Notes: a model not told the origin generated them from the letters alone. DNA of 22,182 nt from Dehalococcoidia bacterium (GCA_016844565.1 JAENJB010000039.1:1-22182); one strand, 5' to 3'; shown: positions 6,814 through 14,199, counted from the first letter of the stretch. Translations and numbers: made by a program.

Positions 6814-8790
6814 GTGTCGAGTTGCCACGGAACAGTTGAAGTGAAGGACAGCGGCGCTAACGCGAAGCAGGTCCTGCTTATCGGCCAGCCCAATGTGGGC
6901 AAGAGCGTTATCTTTCAGTGCCTCACTGGCAAGTACGCTACGGTGTCCAACTATCCGGGGACCACTGTCGCCATAGCTTCGGGCAAGGCAACGTTCGACG
7001 GAGGCGTCGTCGTGGTGGACGCCCCGGGACTGCACAGCCTCGTCCCCCACTCCGAGGACGAGCGGGTAGCCCGTGACTTGCTCCTCGACAGCACGGACAA
7101 AGTGGTCATTCAGGTGGCGGATGCCAAGGAGCCCCTCCGCGGCCTCGGTCTCACCGCCCAGCTCGCCGAAGCGGGGGTACCCATGGTGCTCGCCCTCAAC
7201 ATGAGCGATGAGGCGGCCGACAAAGGTGTCCGGATCGAGGCTGACCGGCTCTCTCGCCTCCTCGGAGTGCCGGTCGTGCCCACCGTCGCCACTAGCGGCG
7301 AGGGCCTGCGCGAGCTCATCGCCAGCCTGGCGGAGGCGCGGCCCTCCGCTCTGCGTCTAAACTATGCCGAAGCTGTTGAGACAGCCATTGGTAGAATCAT
7401 GAGTCTCCTACCCGCTCTGGCAATCTCCGGGCGGGCTGTCGCCGTGATGCTCCTCCGGGGCGACCCTGCCTTGAGGGAATGGCTTGCCCGTCACATGGGC
7501 CAAGAGCAGCTCCATGCTGTCTCCATGGTAGTGGAAGATCTCCAGTCCCATTACGCTCGGCCCCTGGCCTATGTTATAGGAATGGCCAGGAACGAACAGC
7601 TCAAGCAAATAGTGGGCCAGGTGGTCTCCTTCGGTGGCGCCCGCAAGACCTCGTTCGCCGAGTCTCTGGGCCGTTGGAGTGTGCACCCTTTCTGGGGTGT
7701 GCCCATCCTCCTGGCGGTCCTTCTGGTCCTGTATTTCATCGTAGGGAAAGTGGGGGCGGGGATAGTGGTGAACTTCGTCGAGTCGGTCGTCTTCGGCGAA
7801 TACATCAACCCGGCCGCCACCAGGCTTCTGGCACTCACCGGAATCCCGCTTCTCCAGGACCTGCTGGTCGGCAAGTACGGTCTGGTGACCATCGGGCTCA
7901 CCTATGCTATGGCTATCATCCTGCCGGTGGTCGGCTTCTTCTTCATCTGCTTCAGTCTCATGGAGGACAGCGGCTACCTTCCCCGTCTGGCGGCGATGAC
8001 GCATACGCTTTTCAAGAAGATCGGGCTAAGCGGCAATGCAGTGCTGCCGTTGTTGCTGGGTCTGGGCTGCGATACGATGGCCACTATGACTGCGCGTACC
8101 CTAGAAACGAAAAGGGAACGTGTTCTGACTACCTTGCTGCTCGCGCTGGCGATCCCGTGCTCGGCCCAGCTCGCGGTGATACTCGCCCTGCTCAGCGGCC
8201 TCTCTCCGGCAGCCACGCTTATCTTCACCTTCGTCCTCCTCCTGGAGATACTGCTGGTGGGCTACCTGGCCTCGCGGGTCATTCCCGGCAAGCCATCGGA
8301 CTTTGTGCTGGAGATACCACCCATCCGCTGGCCCAAGCTCTCGAACGTGGCCACCAAGACGTTGGCCAGGATGGAGTGGTACCTCAAGGAAGCCGTTCCC
8401 CTCTTCCTGCTGGGCACGCTTCTTCTCTTTGTTTTGGACAGGATAGGCTTTCTCAGTCTGGCGGAGAAGGCAGGCGCTCCGGTGGTGGTGACCTGGCTCG
8501 GCTTGCCGGTGGAGGCCACCTCTTCGTTCATCTTCGGGTTTCTCCGGCGCGACTACGGTGCCGCCGGGTTCTACCGCCTGGCGGAGCAAGGCCTGCTCGA
8601 CCCCAACCAGATTCTGGTGAGCCTGGTGGTGATCACCCTCTTTATCCCCTGCATCGCCAACTTCTTCGTTATCATGAAAGAGAGAGGCTGGAAGACCTCC
8701 CTGGCCATAGTGGGCTTTGTCTTCCCCTATGCCGTGCTGACCGGGGGCGCGCTCCGCCTCGCTCTCAACTCCCTCGGGGTGGTGCTGTGA
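6814..8790 (+). CDS. feoB: Ferrous iron transporter FeoB
   Basis: A 658-residue Fe(II) transporter. The N-terminal G domain has P-loop GQPNVGKS at 24-31, switch region YPGTT, G3 DAPG at 69-72 and G4 NMSD at 129-132. A helical GDI-like segment and the polytopic membrane domain follow. Conserved landmarks of the Gate/core region are visible, including GFLRRDYGAAGFY and TARTLETKRER. The first Gate motif, usually GCNVP, reads GCDTM, so the protein belongs to a divergent FeoB subclade. GTG 6814 follows AAGGAG (6802-6807) at good spacing. The gene ends by overlapping the next small gene. The 61 bases between it and the Fur gene suggest one transcript. Confidence 0.95.
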   Translation: MSSCHGTVEVKDSGANAKQVLLIGQPNVGKSVIFQCLTGKYATVSNYPGTTVAIASGKATFDGGVVVVDAPGLHSLVPHSEDERVARDLLLDSTDKVVIQVADAKEPLRGLGLTAQLAEAGVPMVLALNMSDEAADKGVRIEADRLSRLLGVPVVPTVATSGEGLRELIASLAEARPSALRLNYAEAVETAIGRIMSLLPALAISGRAVAVMLLRGDPALREWLARHMGQEQLHAVSMVVEDLQSHYARPLAYVIGMARNEQLKQIVGQVVSFGGARKTSFAESLGRWSVHPFWGVPILLAVLLVLYFIVGKVGAGIVVNFVESVVFGEYINPAATRLLALTGIPLLQDLLVGKYGLVTIGLTYAMAIILPVVGFFFICFSLMEDSGYLPRLAAMTHTLFKKIGLSGNAVLPLLLGLGCDTMATMTARTLETKRERVLTTLLLALAIPCSAQLAVILALLSGLSPAATLIFTFVLLLEILLVGYLASRVIPGKPSDFVLEIPPIRWPKLSNVATKTLARMEWYLKEAVPLFLLGTLLLFVLDRIGFLSLAEKAGAPVVVTWLGLPVEATSSFIFGFLRRDYGAAGFYRLAEQGLLDPNQILVSLVVITLFIPCIANFFVIMKERGWKTSLAIVGFVFPYAVLTGGALRLALNSLGVVL

Positions 8791-8981
8791 GCGTGCCTTG
8801 CCCCCTGTGCGGCGTTCGCTACGAACCGGAGGAACGCTCCTGTCCCTCCTGCCCGATGAGGAGGAACTGCAGGGTGGTATGCTGCCCCAACTGCGGCTAT
8901 GGCGTACCGCCGGAGTCGAGCCTGGTCAGGCTCTGGCGCAGTCTAAAGAAGAGACGGAACAAGATCGCATCACTGAAATAA
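8787..8981 (+). CDS. Small eight-cysteine zinc-ribbon-like protein coupled to feoB
   Basis: A 64-residue protein starting at GTG 8787, whose start overlaps the feoB stop codon (GTGA), a sign of translational coupling. Eight cysteines fall in paired motifs: CPLC at 5-8, CPSC at 19-22, C28, and CCPNC at 32-36. A basic tail with LKKRRNK follows. The pattern suggests two zinc or Fe-S binding knuckles. It is not the single-helix FeoB-associated membrane protein, because no membrane segment is present, and it does not look like the winged-helix FeoC. The position suggests an accessory or regulatory role for FeoB. The function is unknown. Confidence 0.65.
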   Translation: MSVPCPLCGVRYEPEERSCPSCPMRRNCRVVCCPNCGYGVPPESSLVRLWRSLKKRRNKIASLK

Positions 8982-9020
8982 CGGGCAGGGTGCCGAAACA
9001 ATCTCAAGAAAGGCCTGAAG

Positions 9021-9698
9021 ATGCAGCTAAGAAGACAGGTTGAGGAGATACTGGAAGCCCTGTGGACGGCCGAGGAGGAGCGCCGCGAGGCAAAACAGGA
9101 CTCCCTGGTGTCGCCCCACCGGACTGAGCCCCTGCTTCAAACGGCCGAAATGGGCGTGGCCCGCGAGGAAGCCGAGAAGGCTGGTTTGATAGCATCCCGG
9201 GGGATGGTGCTCACCCTGACCGAAGAGGGGCGGGAGATGGCCTGCGAGGTGGTGCGCCGGCATCGTCTGGCGGAGCGCCTCTTTAACGATGTTCTCGATG
9301 TGGAGCAAGACGAGGCGGAGTCCTCCGCCTGCCGGTTCGAGCACCTGCTCAGCTCTCATGCTACGGCAAACATCTGCATCCTGCTTGGCCACCCGCTCAC
9401 CTGTCCGCATGGCAAGCCTATCCCGCCCGGGGAGTGCTGCCGCCGCAGGCTGGAGGAAACGCGGCCGCTGGTGCTCCCTGCCAGCCGGCTCAAGCCCGGC
9501 GAGAAGGCCACCCTGGCGTACCTGGGGAGCCGGGTCCGCGACCGTCTGGACCGGCTGACGGCCCTCGGCCTTGTCCCTGGAACGGCAATCACCATGGTAC
9601 AGCGGAGGCCGTCCTTTCTGCTGCGCTTCGGGGAGACCGAGCTGGCGCTGGACGAAGCGATAGTCCGCGAAATCTATGTGCGGCGGGCTGTTGGCTAA
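9021..9698 (+). CDS. DtxR/MntR-family regulator fused to a FeoA (SH3-like) domain
   Basis: A 225-residue protein. Residues 1-75 form a winged-helix-like segment. The DtxR metal-binding and dimer domain follows, with HRLAERLFNDVL, the FEHLLSSH helix and the hallmark CPHGKPIP near residues 135-142. The C-terminal 75 residues are a FeoA-type SH3 barrel, with LKPGEKATLAYLG, then LTALGLVPGT and the closing LALDEAIVREIYV. Family knowledge: DtxR proteins repress iron or manganese genes when metal-bound, and FeoA assists FeoB. Here the FeoA module appears only as the third domain of this regulator, with no free FeoA in the island. The start ATG 9021 is preceded by GAAAGG. Confidence 0.88.
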   Translation: MQLRRQVEEILEALWTAEEERREAKQDSLVSPHRTEPLLQTAEMGVAREEAEKAGLIASRGMVLTLTEEGREMACEVVRRHRLAERLFNDVLDVEQDEAESSACRFEHLLSSHATANICILLGHPLTCPHGKPIPPGECCRRRLEETRPLVLPASRLKPGEKATLAYLGSRVRDRLDRLTALGLVPGTAITMVQRRPSFLLRFGETELALDEAIVREIYVRRAVG

Positions 9699-9730
9699 GC
9701 TTGGTCGTGGCCGAAATCCGCCGGGCTGAA

Positions 9731-9758
9731 TTGACACTTCCGATAAACCTGGTATAAT
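9731..9758 (+). promoter_or_regulatory. Consensus promoter of the NsrR-like/YgbA/HD operon
   Basis: A perfect TTGACA (9731-9736) and a perfect TATAAT (9753-9758) are separated by 16 bases. The predicted transcription start is near 9765, about 33 bases before the regulator's ATG. This is one of the two best promoter matches in the window. Confidence 0.8.
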
Positions 9759-9766
9759 TGATACCA
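9750..9766. promoter_or_regulatory. Operator-like palindrome over the -10 box
   Basis: TGGTAT (9750-9755) and ATACCA (9761-9766) form a perfect 6-base inverted repeat with a 5-base centre, covering the -10 box and probable start. The following gene is an Rrf2 regulator, so autoregulation by steric block is the simplest reading. It does not closely match the E. coli NsrR or IscR consensus as I recall them. Confidence 0.6.
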
Positions 9767-9797
9767 CTTTTCCAGTTAATTTCGCGGATAGAGACAC

Positions 9798-10190
9798 ATG
9801 AAGCTGACCAGGTCTACGGACTTCGCCCTGCGCGTGCTACTTTCGCTGGCGGGCAGCGACCGCAAGGTGACCAACGGGGAGCTCTCCCGCACCCTCAATC
9901 TTTCGCCGCATCACCTGTACAAGATAGTGCAGGTCCTCTCCCGCCAGGGCTACCTGCGCACCCTGCCCGGCAGGGGTGGTGGCGTGGTGCTCGGCCGCCC
10001 GCCGGAGGAGGTCAGCCTCCTTGAGGTCATTGAGCTTATGGAAGGGCCGATATCCCTGACTGATTGCCTGGCGAACCTTCAGGACTGCTGCCTGTCACGG
10101 AGCTGTCTCCTGAAAGGCAAGATGGAGACGGCGCAGGAGCGGATGCGGGATGTTTTCAGGTCAACCACCATCAAGGACCTGGTAGGATAA
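9798..10190 (+). CDS. Rrf2-family Fe-S regulator, NsrR-like
   Basis: A 130-residue transcription factor. The N-terminus MKLTRSTDFALRVLLSLA and the winged-helix segment LSPHHLYKIVQVLSRQGYL are typical of NsrR. The wing follows as GRGGGVVLGRP. Cysteines C90, C97, C98 and C103 lie in the region that holds the [Fe-S] cluster in NsrR and IscR; the C90-x6-C97-x5-C103 spacing is close to the family pattern. NsrR proteins repress nitric-oxide defence genes until the cluster reacts with NO. The next gene is YgbA, a known NsrR/NO-responsive family, which supports the NsrR call over IscR or RirA. Regulation is probably autogenous through the palindrome at 9750-9766. Confidence 0.85.
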   Translation: MKLTRSTDFALRVLLSLAGSDRKVTNGELSRTLNLSPHHLYKIVQVLSRQGYLRTLPGRGGGVVLGRPPEEVSLLEVIELMEGPISLTDCLANLQDCCLSRSCLLKGKMETAQERMRDVFRSTTIKDLVG

Positions 10191-10210
10191 CAAGGGAGAA
10201 TGGGCTAACC

Positions 10211-10582
10211 ATGGGCTTGCTCGATGCAGGCAAGACCGTCCGACGAAAGGAGAAGGATATCCGAATCCTCGCTCAGTTCGTGCAGGTATTCTGCCGCGAG
10301 AACCACCCCTCACCGAAGAAGAGGTTCGAGTACCGTCACTTGGACTCAGGACGGTACCTGCCCAAAGCGGTGATGCTCTGTGAGGAGTGCCATGACCTGC
10401 TCACCCATGGCCTCACCAAGCTCCTCCTTTGTCCCCACGACCCGAAGCCAATGTGCAAGAAATGCACCACCCACTGCTACCGGCCTGGCTACCGGGAGCA
10501 GGTCAGGCAGGTGATGCGCTTCTCCGGAATGTATCTGATTAAGCACGGCCGGCTCGACCTGCTGGCCCATTATTTCCTCTAG
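10211..10582 (+). CDS. ygbA: YgbA-family protein (nitrous-oxide/NO-stimulated promoter family)
   Basis: A 123-residue cysteine-rich cytoplasmic protein. The C-terminal half carries the family signature: CEECHDLL, then CPHDPKPMCKKCTTHCYRP followed by YREQVRQVMRFSG. The array of CxxC and CxxxC motifs suggests metal or Fe-S binding. In enterobacteria ygbA is strongly induced by NO under NsrR control. Its exact biochemical role is not settled; a link to recovery of iron or Fe-S metabolism after nitrosative stress is plausible. Here it lies 20 bases downstream of an NsrR-like regulator, so the regulatory pair is conserved in a distant phylum. ATG 10211 is the family-consistent start. Confidence 0.82.
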   Translation: MGLLDAGKTVRRKEKDIRILAQFVQVFCRENHPSPKKRFEYRHLDSGRYLPKAVMLCEECHDLLTHGLTKLLLCPHDPKPMCKKCTTHCYRPGYREQVRQVMRFSGMYLIKHGRLDLLAHYFL

Positions 10583-10598
10583 AAAGGTGATAGCGCCA

Positions 10599-11108
10599 GT
10601 GGATAACCTGAAGGAACAGGTAGTCAAACAGATGGAGGCCTACTTCGGCCAGGATAAGAGACGAACAAGGCACGCCCACAGAGTGACCGTCTTCGCCGAG
10701 CAGATGCTCGCCTCGGAGCCGGCGGCGGACCCGGAGGTCGTCATCGCCGCTGCCGTCCTTCATGATATCGGCATCCATGCGGCCGAGAAGAAACACCGCA
10801 GTACCTCGGGCCACTACCAGGAAATCGAGGGGCCGCCCATCGCGAGGCGGATGCTCCAGGCGCTGGGCCTAGAGGAGAGCAAGATATCAGAGGTGTGCGA
10901 CATCATCGCTCACCATCACACGCCGGGGAAGATAGACAGCCCAAATTTCCGGATTCTTTATGATAGCGACTGGCTGGTGAACCTGCCAGACGACCATGGA
11001 GAGGAAAGCAAGGAGGTTCTGGGCCGGAGGATAGACAGCGTTTTTCTGACCGAGAAGGGCCGGCAAATGGCCCGCCAGCTATATCTTGATGGAAACGCAA
11101 CACCCTAG
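10599..11108 (+). CDS. HD-domain phosphohydrolase
   Basis: About 169 residues from GTG 10599, which follows the ribosome binding site AAAGGTG (10583-10589). GTG 10587 is possible but overlaps that site. The HD-superfamily metal site is visible as HAHRVTVFAEQ, then AAAVLHDIGIHAA (the HD pair), the later histidines IIAHHH and the final aspartate YDSDWLVNL. It is a single HD domain without partner domains, so it is probably a nucleotide or phosphomonoester phosphohydrolase; the substrate is unknown. It sits 16 bases after the YgbA gene and probably belongs to the same NO-responsive transcript, followed by a repeat element. Confidence 0.82.
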   Translation: MDNLKEQVVKQMEAYFGQDKRRTRHAHRVTVFAEQMLASEPAADPEVVIAAAVLHDIGIHAAEKKHRSTSGHYQEIEGPPIARRMLQALGLEESKISEVCDIIAHHHTPGKIDSPNFRILYDSDWLVNLPDDHGEESKEVLGRRIDSVFLTEKGRQMARQLYLDGNATP

Positions 11109-11126
11109 GAGACGTCTCCCATTCTG

Positions 11127-11217
11127 TCATTGCGAGGCCATGCGGCAGCAGGCCGAAGCAATCTCACGAGCGATGCCATGAGATTGCCACGCCACGCCTT
11201 CGGCGGGCTCGCAATGA
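11127..11217. repeat. Interspersed inverted repeat, TCATTGCGAG family, copy 2
   Basis: The outer ends TCATTGCGAG (11127-11136) and CTCGCAATGA (11208-11217) match copy 1. The inner CGAAGCAATCTC (11154-11165) is intact, and its partner is shortened to GAGATTGCC (11180-11188). The 91-base element begins 18 bases after the HD-domain gene and may mark the end of that operon. Confidence 0.85.
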
Positions 11218-11255
11218 CGTTTGAAATTGCCCAACGAAAATAGGAGGTACCTGAA

Positions 11256-11473
11256 ATGAAAGAGAAGATCGAAAGGCTCTGGACCTCATCCGGCCTTACT
11301 TGAAGGCCGATGGCGGGGACGTAGAGGTGATCGAGGTGACCGATGGGACGGTGAAGGTGAGGCTCACCGGCACCTGCGGAGGCTGCCCTATGTCCACTAT
11401 GACACTTAAGAATGCGGTGGAGCGGGCTATCAAGCAGGAAGTGCCTGAGGTCAAGACTGTCGTTGCCGTATAG
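11256..11473 (+). CDS. NifU C-terminal-type Fe-S scaffold protein, frameshifted near the N-terminus
   Basis: A small stand-alone NifU/Nfu domain of about 72 residues that would assemble or deliver Fe-S clusters. As written, ATG 11256 reads MKEKIERLWTSSGLT and stops. Adding one G in the run at 11274-11275 gives MKEKIERALDLIRPYLKADG, continuing GDVEVIEVTDGTVKVRLTG and the cluster motif TCGGCPMSTMTLK to the stop at 11471-11473. The C-x2-C motif and the DLIRPYLKADGGDVE opening are diagnostic. The strong ribosome binding site TAGGAGGT at 11241-11248 supports this start. A one-base loss in a G-run is more likely a sequence error than a dead gene, because the remainder is perfectly conserved in pattern. 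Confidence 0.85.
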
Positions 11474-11539
11474 GTCGACCCTCTAGACTGCTCCCTTCCC
11501 CAGTAGTAAGATAAGCAGAAAATCCGAAAGGGGATAGGC

Positions 11540-12205
11540 TTGATTATTGCCCTTGATGGACCGGTGGCGGTGGGCAAGAGCACGGTGGGACAGCGCCTGG
11601 CCCAGAAGCTGGGTTATTGCTTCTTCGATACTGGTACCATGTACCGCGCCCTCACCTGGAAGGCGCTGCAACTGAGCATGGACCTGAGGGATGAGAGCAG
11701 GCTGGCGGATATCGCCGAGACGACCAAAATGGATTTGGTCCCGTCGGAGAAAGACCCCAGCAGGCTCGTCATGATGGTGGATGGCCAGCGCCTCGAACGC
11801 GAGATTTACCTCCCCGAGGTGGAGGCGGCCGTATCGCTGGTCTCCCGCATAGCTGCAGTGAGGAAGGTGATGGTGGAGCTGCAGCGGCAACTGGCCGATC
11901 GCAGTAACATTGTGATGGCCGGACGGGACATCGGGACGGTGGTGTTGCCCGACGCCAACGTGAAGATATACCTCACTGCGTCACCGAAGGAGCGCGCAGG
12001 GCGCCGTCACAGGGAACTGCTGGAACGGGGCCAGGCAGCGAACCTCCAGGAAATCGAGGAGAACCTGCGGCGGCGGGATGAGATGGACACCAACCGGAAG
12101 GTCTCTCCTCTCAAGCCAGCTTCGGACGCTCGCATCGTGGACACTGAGGGCATCGGTGTGGACGAGGTAGTCGACAGAATCTGTGCCATGGTCAAGTCAT
12201 GCTAG
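11540..12205 (+). CDS. cmk: Cytidylate kinase
   Basis: A 221-residue (d)CMP kinase, ATP + CMP to ADP + CDP. The P-loop is GPVAVGKS at residues 7-14, followed by DTGTMYRA, the motif that contacts the nucleotide base in the family. The conserved GRDIGTVVLPDANVKIYLTAS and the lid region KERAGRRHRELLERG are also visible. The start is TTG 11540, preceded by GAAAGGGG (11526-11533); no ATG fits the family N-terminus. The gene is followed by plsC and ispH, the conserved cmk-plsC-ispH order, although a 193-base repeat-filled gap separates it from plsC. Confidence 0.93.
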   Translation: MIIALDGPVAVGKSTVGQRLAQKLGYCFFDTGTMYRALTWKALQLSMDLRDESRLADIAETTKMDLVPSEKDPSRLVMMVDGQRLEREIYLPEVEAAVSLVSRIAAVRKVMVELQRQLADRSNIVMAGRDIGTVVLPDANVKIYLTASPKERAGRRHRELLERGQAANLQEIEENLRRRDEMDTNRKVSPLKPASDARIVDTEGIGVDEVVDRICAMVKSC

Positions 12206-12219
12206 GTGGACCTGTGTTG

Positions 12220-12376
12220 TCATTGCGAGGCACACAGTGCCGAAGCAATCTGCTCTCGTCTCCTCTCTCCCCTGGAGGGAGAGAGGAGACGAGAGGGGGA
12301 TTCATCTTCAACAGCACACCCTCTCCCGTCAAGGGAGAGGGAATATTACGCATTGCTTCGCGAACTCAGAATGACA
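12220..12376. repeat. Composite repeat: TCATTGCGAG-family element containing two further hairpins
   Basis: The left end TCATTGCGAG (12220-12229) with CGAAGCAATC (12241-12250) matches the left half of copies 1 and 2. The right end GCATTGCTTCG (12350-12360) followed by GAATGACA (12369-12376) is a degraded right half. Between them lie two palindromes of the other family. The first has arms 12253-12271 and 12277-12295 (19 bp, loop CTGGA). The second has arms 12319-12327 and 12333-12341 (9 bp, loop GTCAA). This looks like one repeat inserted into another, and fills most of the cmk-plsC gap. Confidence 0.75.
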
Positions 12377-12398
12377 GGAAGGGGGCCGGGGGCGGTTA

Positions 12399-13055
12399 AT
12401 GAGTTTTTCCTGGCTCTACTACCTTGGCTGCTGGCTCTCCGGGCTGATGTTGCTCGTCTTCACCCGCTGGGAGGTGAAGGGGAAGGAAAATGTTCCCCCT
12501 TCAGGGGCGCTGATTGTCGTCGCCAATCATTTGCACAATGCGGACCCACCTATTCTCGGCGCCTCCATTCCGAGAAAGTTACTTTTCATGGCCAAGGAGG
12601 AACTCTTCCAGTCCTGGCCGGGCGGCTTTTTCATCCGCGCTGTCGGCGCCTTTCCGGTGCGCCGCGGCGGGCAGGACAGAAGAGCCCTGAAAACAGCCGA
12701 GGCCATGCTCAGGCAGGGAATGGTCGTGGCTATGTTCCCCGAGGGCACCAGGAGCAAGACGGCACAGCTTCAAGCTGCCTTCCCGGGCTCAGCTTTGGTG
12801 GCCCTTCAGTCCGGTGCCCCCATCCTGCCCGTGGGCATCACTGGTAGCGACAAGCTGCGGGGAGGAGCATTGTTCTTCCGTCGCCCTCGAGTTCTGGTGA
12901 ACATCGGACACCCGTTCACCCTGCCACCCCGCGACCGCGTCCTGAGCAGGAGCGCCCTGCAAGAGGCTACCACGATGATAATGAAGAGCATCGCCGACCT
13001 GGTTCCCCCGAGCTACCGCGGAGCTTACGGAGAGGACCCCGATGCCGCGCATTGA
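12399..13055 (+). CDS. plsC: 1-acyl-sn-glycerol-3-phosphate acyltransferase
   Basis: A 218-residue membrane-associated acyltransferase that makes phosphatidic acid. An N-terminal hydrophobic helix (SWLYYLGCWLSGLMLLVF) is followed by the catalytic HX4D motif NHLHNADPP. A glycerophosphate-binding VGAFPVRRGG comes next, then FPEGTRS and the fourth block PILPVGITGSD. The start ATG 12399 follows a G-rich stretch (GGGGGCGG). Its end overlaps the ispH start by 14 bases, which implies co-translation. This gene is intact, unlike its neighbour. Confidence 0.92.
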   Translation: MSFSWLYYLGCWLSGLMLLVFTRWEVKGKENVPPSGALIVVANHLHNADPPILGASIPRKLLFMAKEELFQSWPGGFFIRAVGAFPVRRGGQDRRALKTAEAMLRQGMVVAMFPEGTRSKTAQLQAAFPGSALVALQSGAPILPVGITGSDKLRGGALFFRRPRVLVNIGHPFTLPPRDRVLSRSALQEATTMIMKSIADLVPPSYRGAYGEDPDAAH

Positions 13056-13861
13056 GAAATCCAGCGAGCTCGGCTTTTGCTTCGGCGTCAAACAGGCTAT
13101 CGAGACCCTTGAGAAGTCACGATTGAAATCGGGATCAGGGAAGGTGGAGACACTTGGCGCCCTGGTGCACAACCCCCTGGTGGTACAGCGGCTGACCGGG
13201 AAAGGCATCAGTGTCATCCAGAGCGTGGCCGAAGCGGAAGGGGGCGTCGTTGCCATCTCCGCGCACGGAGTCGGCCCTCAGGTGATCGAGGAAATCGACG
13301 CGCGGAAGCTGAAGATGATTGATACTACCTGCCCGCTGGTGCGGCGGCCGCAGAGGGCCGCCAGGGAACTGGCTGAGGCAGGATTCTATGTCGTGGTCTT
13401 TGGCGAGGAGGACCACCCTGAGGTGAAAGGCATACTGGGCTGGGCCGGCGGGAAGGGCGTTGCCATCCTCGATGCAGAAAAGCTCAACTCAGATTCCGGC
13501 CCTTTTCACCGAGTTCGTGCAAAAGCTCAGCGCGCTGGTGCTGTCCGAGGTGGCGGAACTCCGCGTGGTCAACACCATCTGCCGCGTCACCCGCAAGCGG
13601 CAGTCCGAGGCGCTCCGCCTGGCGAGGAAGACCGACCTGATGATAGTGGTGGGAGGACGCACCAGCGCCAATACCCGGCGTCTGGCCGACCTATGCTCTG
13701 CATGCGAAGTCGAGACACACCTGGTGGAGACCGCTGCGGAGTTGGAAGCGAAGTGGTTGAGAGGTAAGGAGTGCGTGGGCCTGGTCTCCGGCACCTCTAC
13801 CCCGGCTGAAGTTACCGACGATGTGCTAAAGCGGCTCAATGAGATGGCAGGCCTCTCCTAG
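13042..13861 (+). CDS. ispH: 4-hydroxy-3-methylbut-2-enyl diphosphate reductase, interrupted by a short deletion and frameshift
   Basis: The last enzyme of the MEP isoprenoid pathway, an oxygen-sensitive [4Fe-4S] reductase. The first frame has GFCFGV with cluster Cys13, then VHNPLVV, ISAHGVGPQV, DTTCPLV and DHPEVKG. After VAILDAEKL the frame changes. The second frame resumes at TQIPALFTEFVQKL and continues through NTICRVTRKRQ (third cluster cysteine), VVGGRTSANTRRLADLC and GLVSGTSTPAEV to the stop at 13859-13861. Compared with the family, roughly a dozen residues are missing at about 13480-13490, including most of the catalytic SQTTQ loop. The usual VH after CPLV.. is PQ here. It starts inside the plsC end and its stop interlocks with that of the convergent HIT gene in CTAG. 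Confidence 0.9.
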
Positions 13862-14199
13862 CCGAGGCTGCTGTTGAGTTGGCGGCCGCCGAGGAGGTGG
13901 AGGTGCAGGTGGGGCACCGCTTGGCCTCCCTCGCGCCCGCAGTTGATCGCCATCCGGTATCCGTTCTCGGCGAACCCTTCTCGTCGCGCGAGGTCGATGG
14001 CCACTACGACCAGGTGTCCTATGAGTGATTCGTCCTTCGCCTTCATCTCATTTAGAGATGAGATGTGGGTCGTGGGTACCACCAGGATGTGATGCGGGGC
14101 CTGCGGACTGATGTCTCGAAAGGCCACCACCAGGTCATCCTGGTAGAGCAGTTTGGACGGTATCCGGCCGGTCACTATGCCGCAGAAGGGACAATCCAA
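13858..14199 (-). CDS. HIT-family (histidine triad) nucleotide hydrolase
   Basis: A 113-residue HINT-type protein that hydrolyses nucleoside phosphoramidates or related phosphate adducts. The N-terminus MDCPFCGIVTGRIPS carries a CxxC that binds zinc together with a histidine in part of the family. HHILVVPTTHISSL lies mid-protein. The triad is HLHLHLL, with His97, His99 and His101. ATG 14199 follows a GGAGG ribosome binding site on the minus strand. It is the last gene of a minus-strand run and is convergent with ispH, sharing four bases. Confidence 0.93.
   Translation of the reverse strand: MDCPFCGIVTGRIPSKLLYQDDLVVAFRDISPQAPHHILVVPTTHISSLNEMKAKDESLIGHLVVVAIDLARREGFAENGYRMAINCGREGGQAVPHLHLHLLGGRQLNSSLG

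Noticed and set aside
7479..8981. 500-codon open frame overlapping feoB on the same strand
   Set aside because: It is an overlapping frame of GC-rich coding DNA with no recognisable domain. Only its last 64 codons, after the feoB stop, look real and are listed as a separate gene.
11474..11487. Vector-like polylinker (adjacent GTCGAC and TCTAGA)
   Set aside because: Two restriction-site-like hexamers alone are not vector sequence. The flanks continue as normal intergenic DNA leading to the cmk ribosome binding site.
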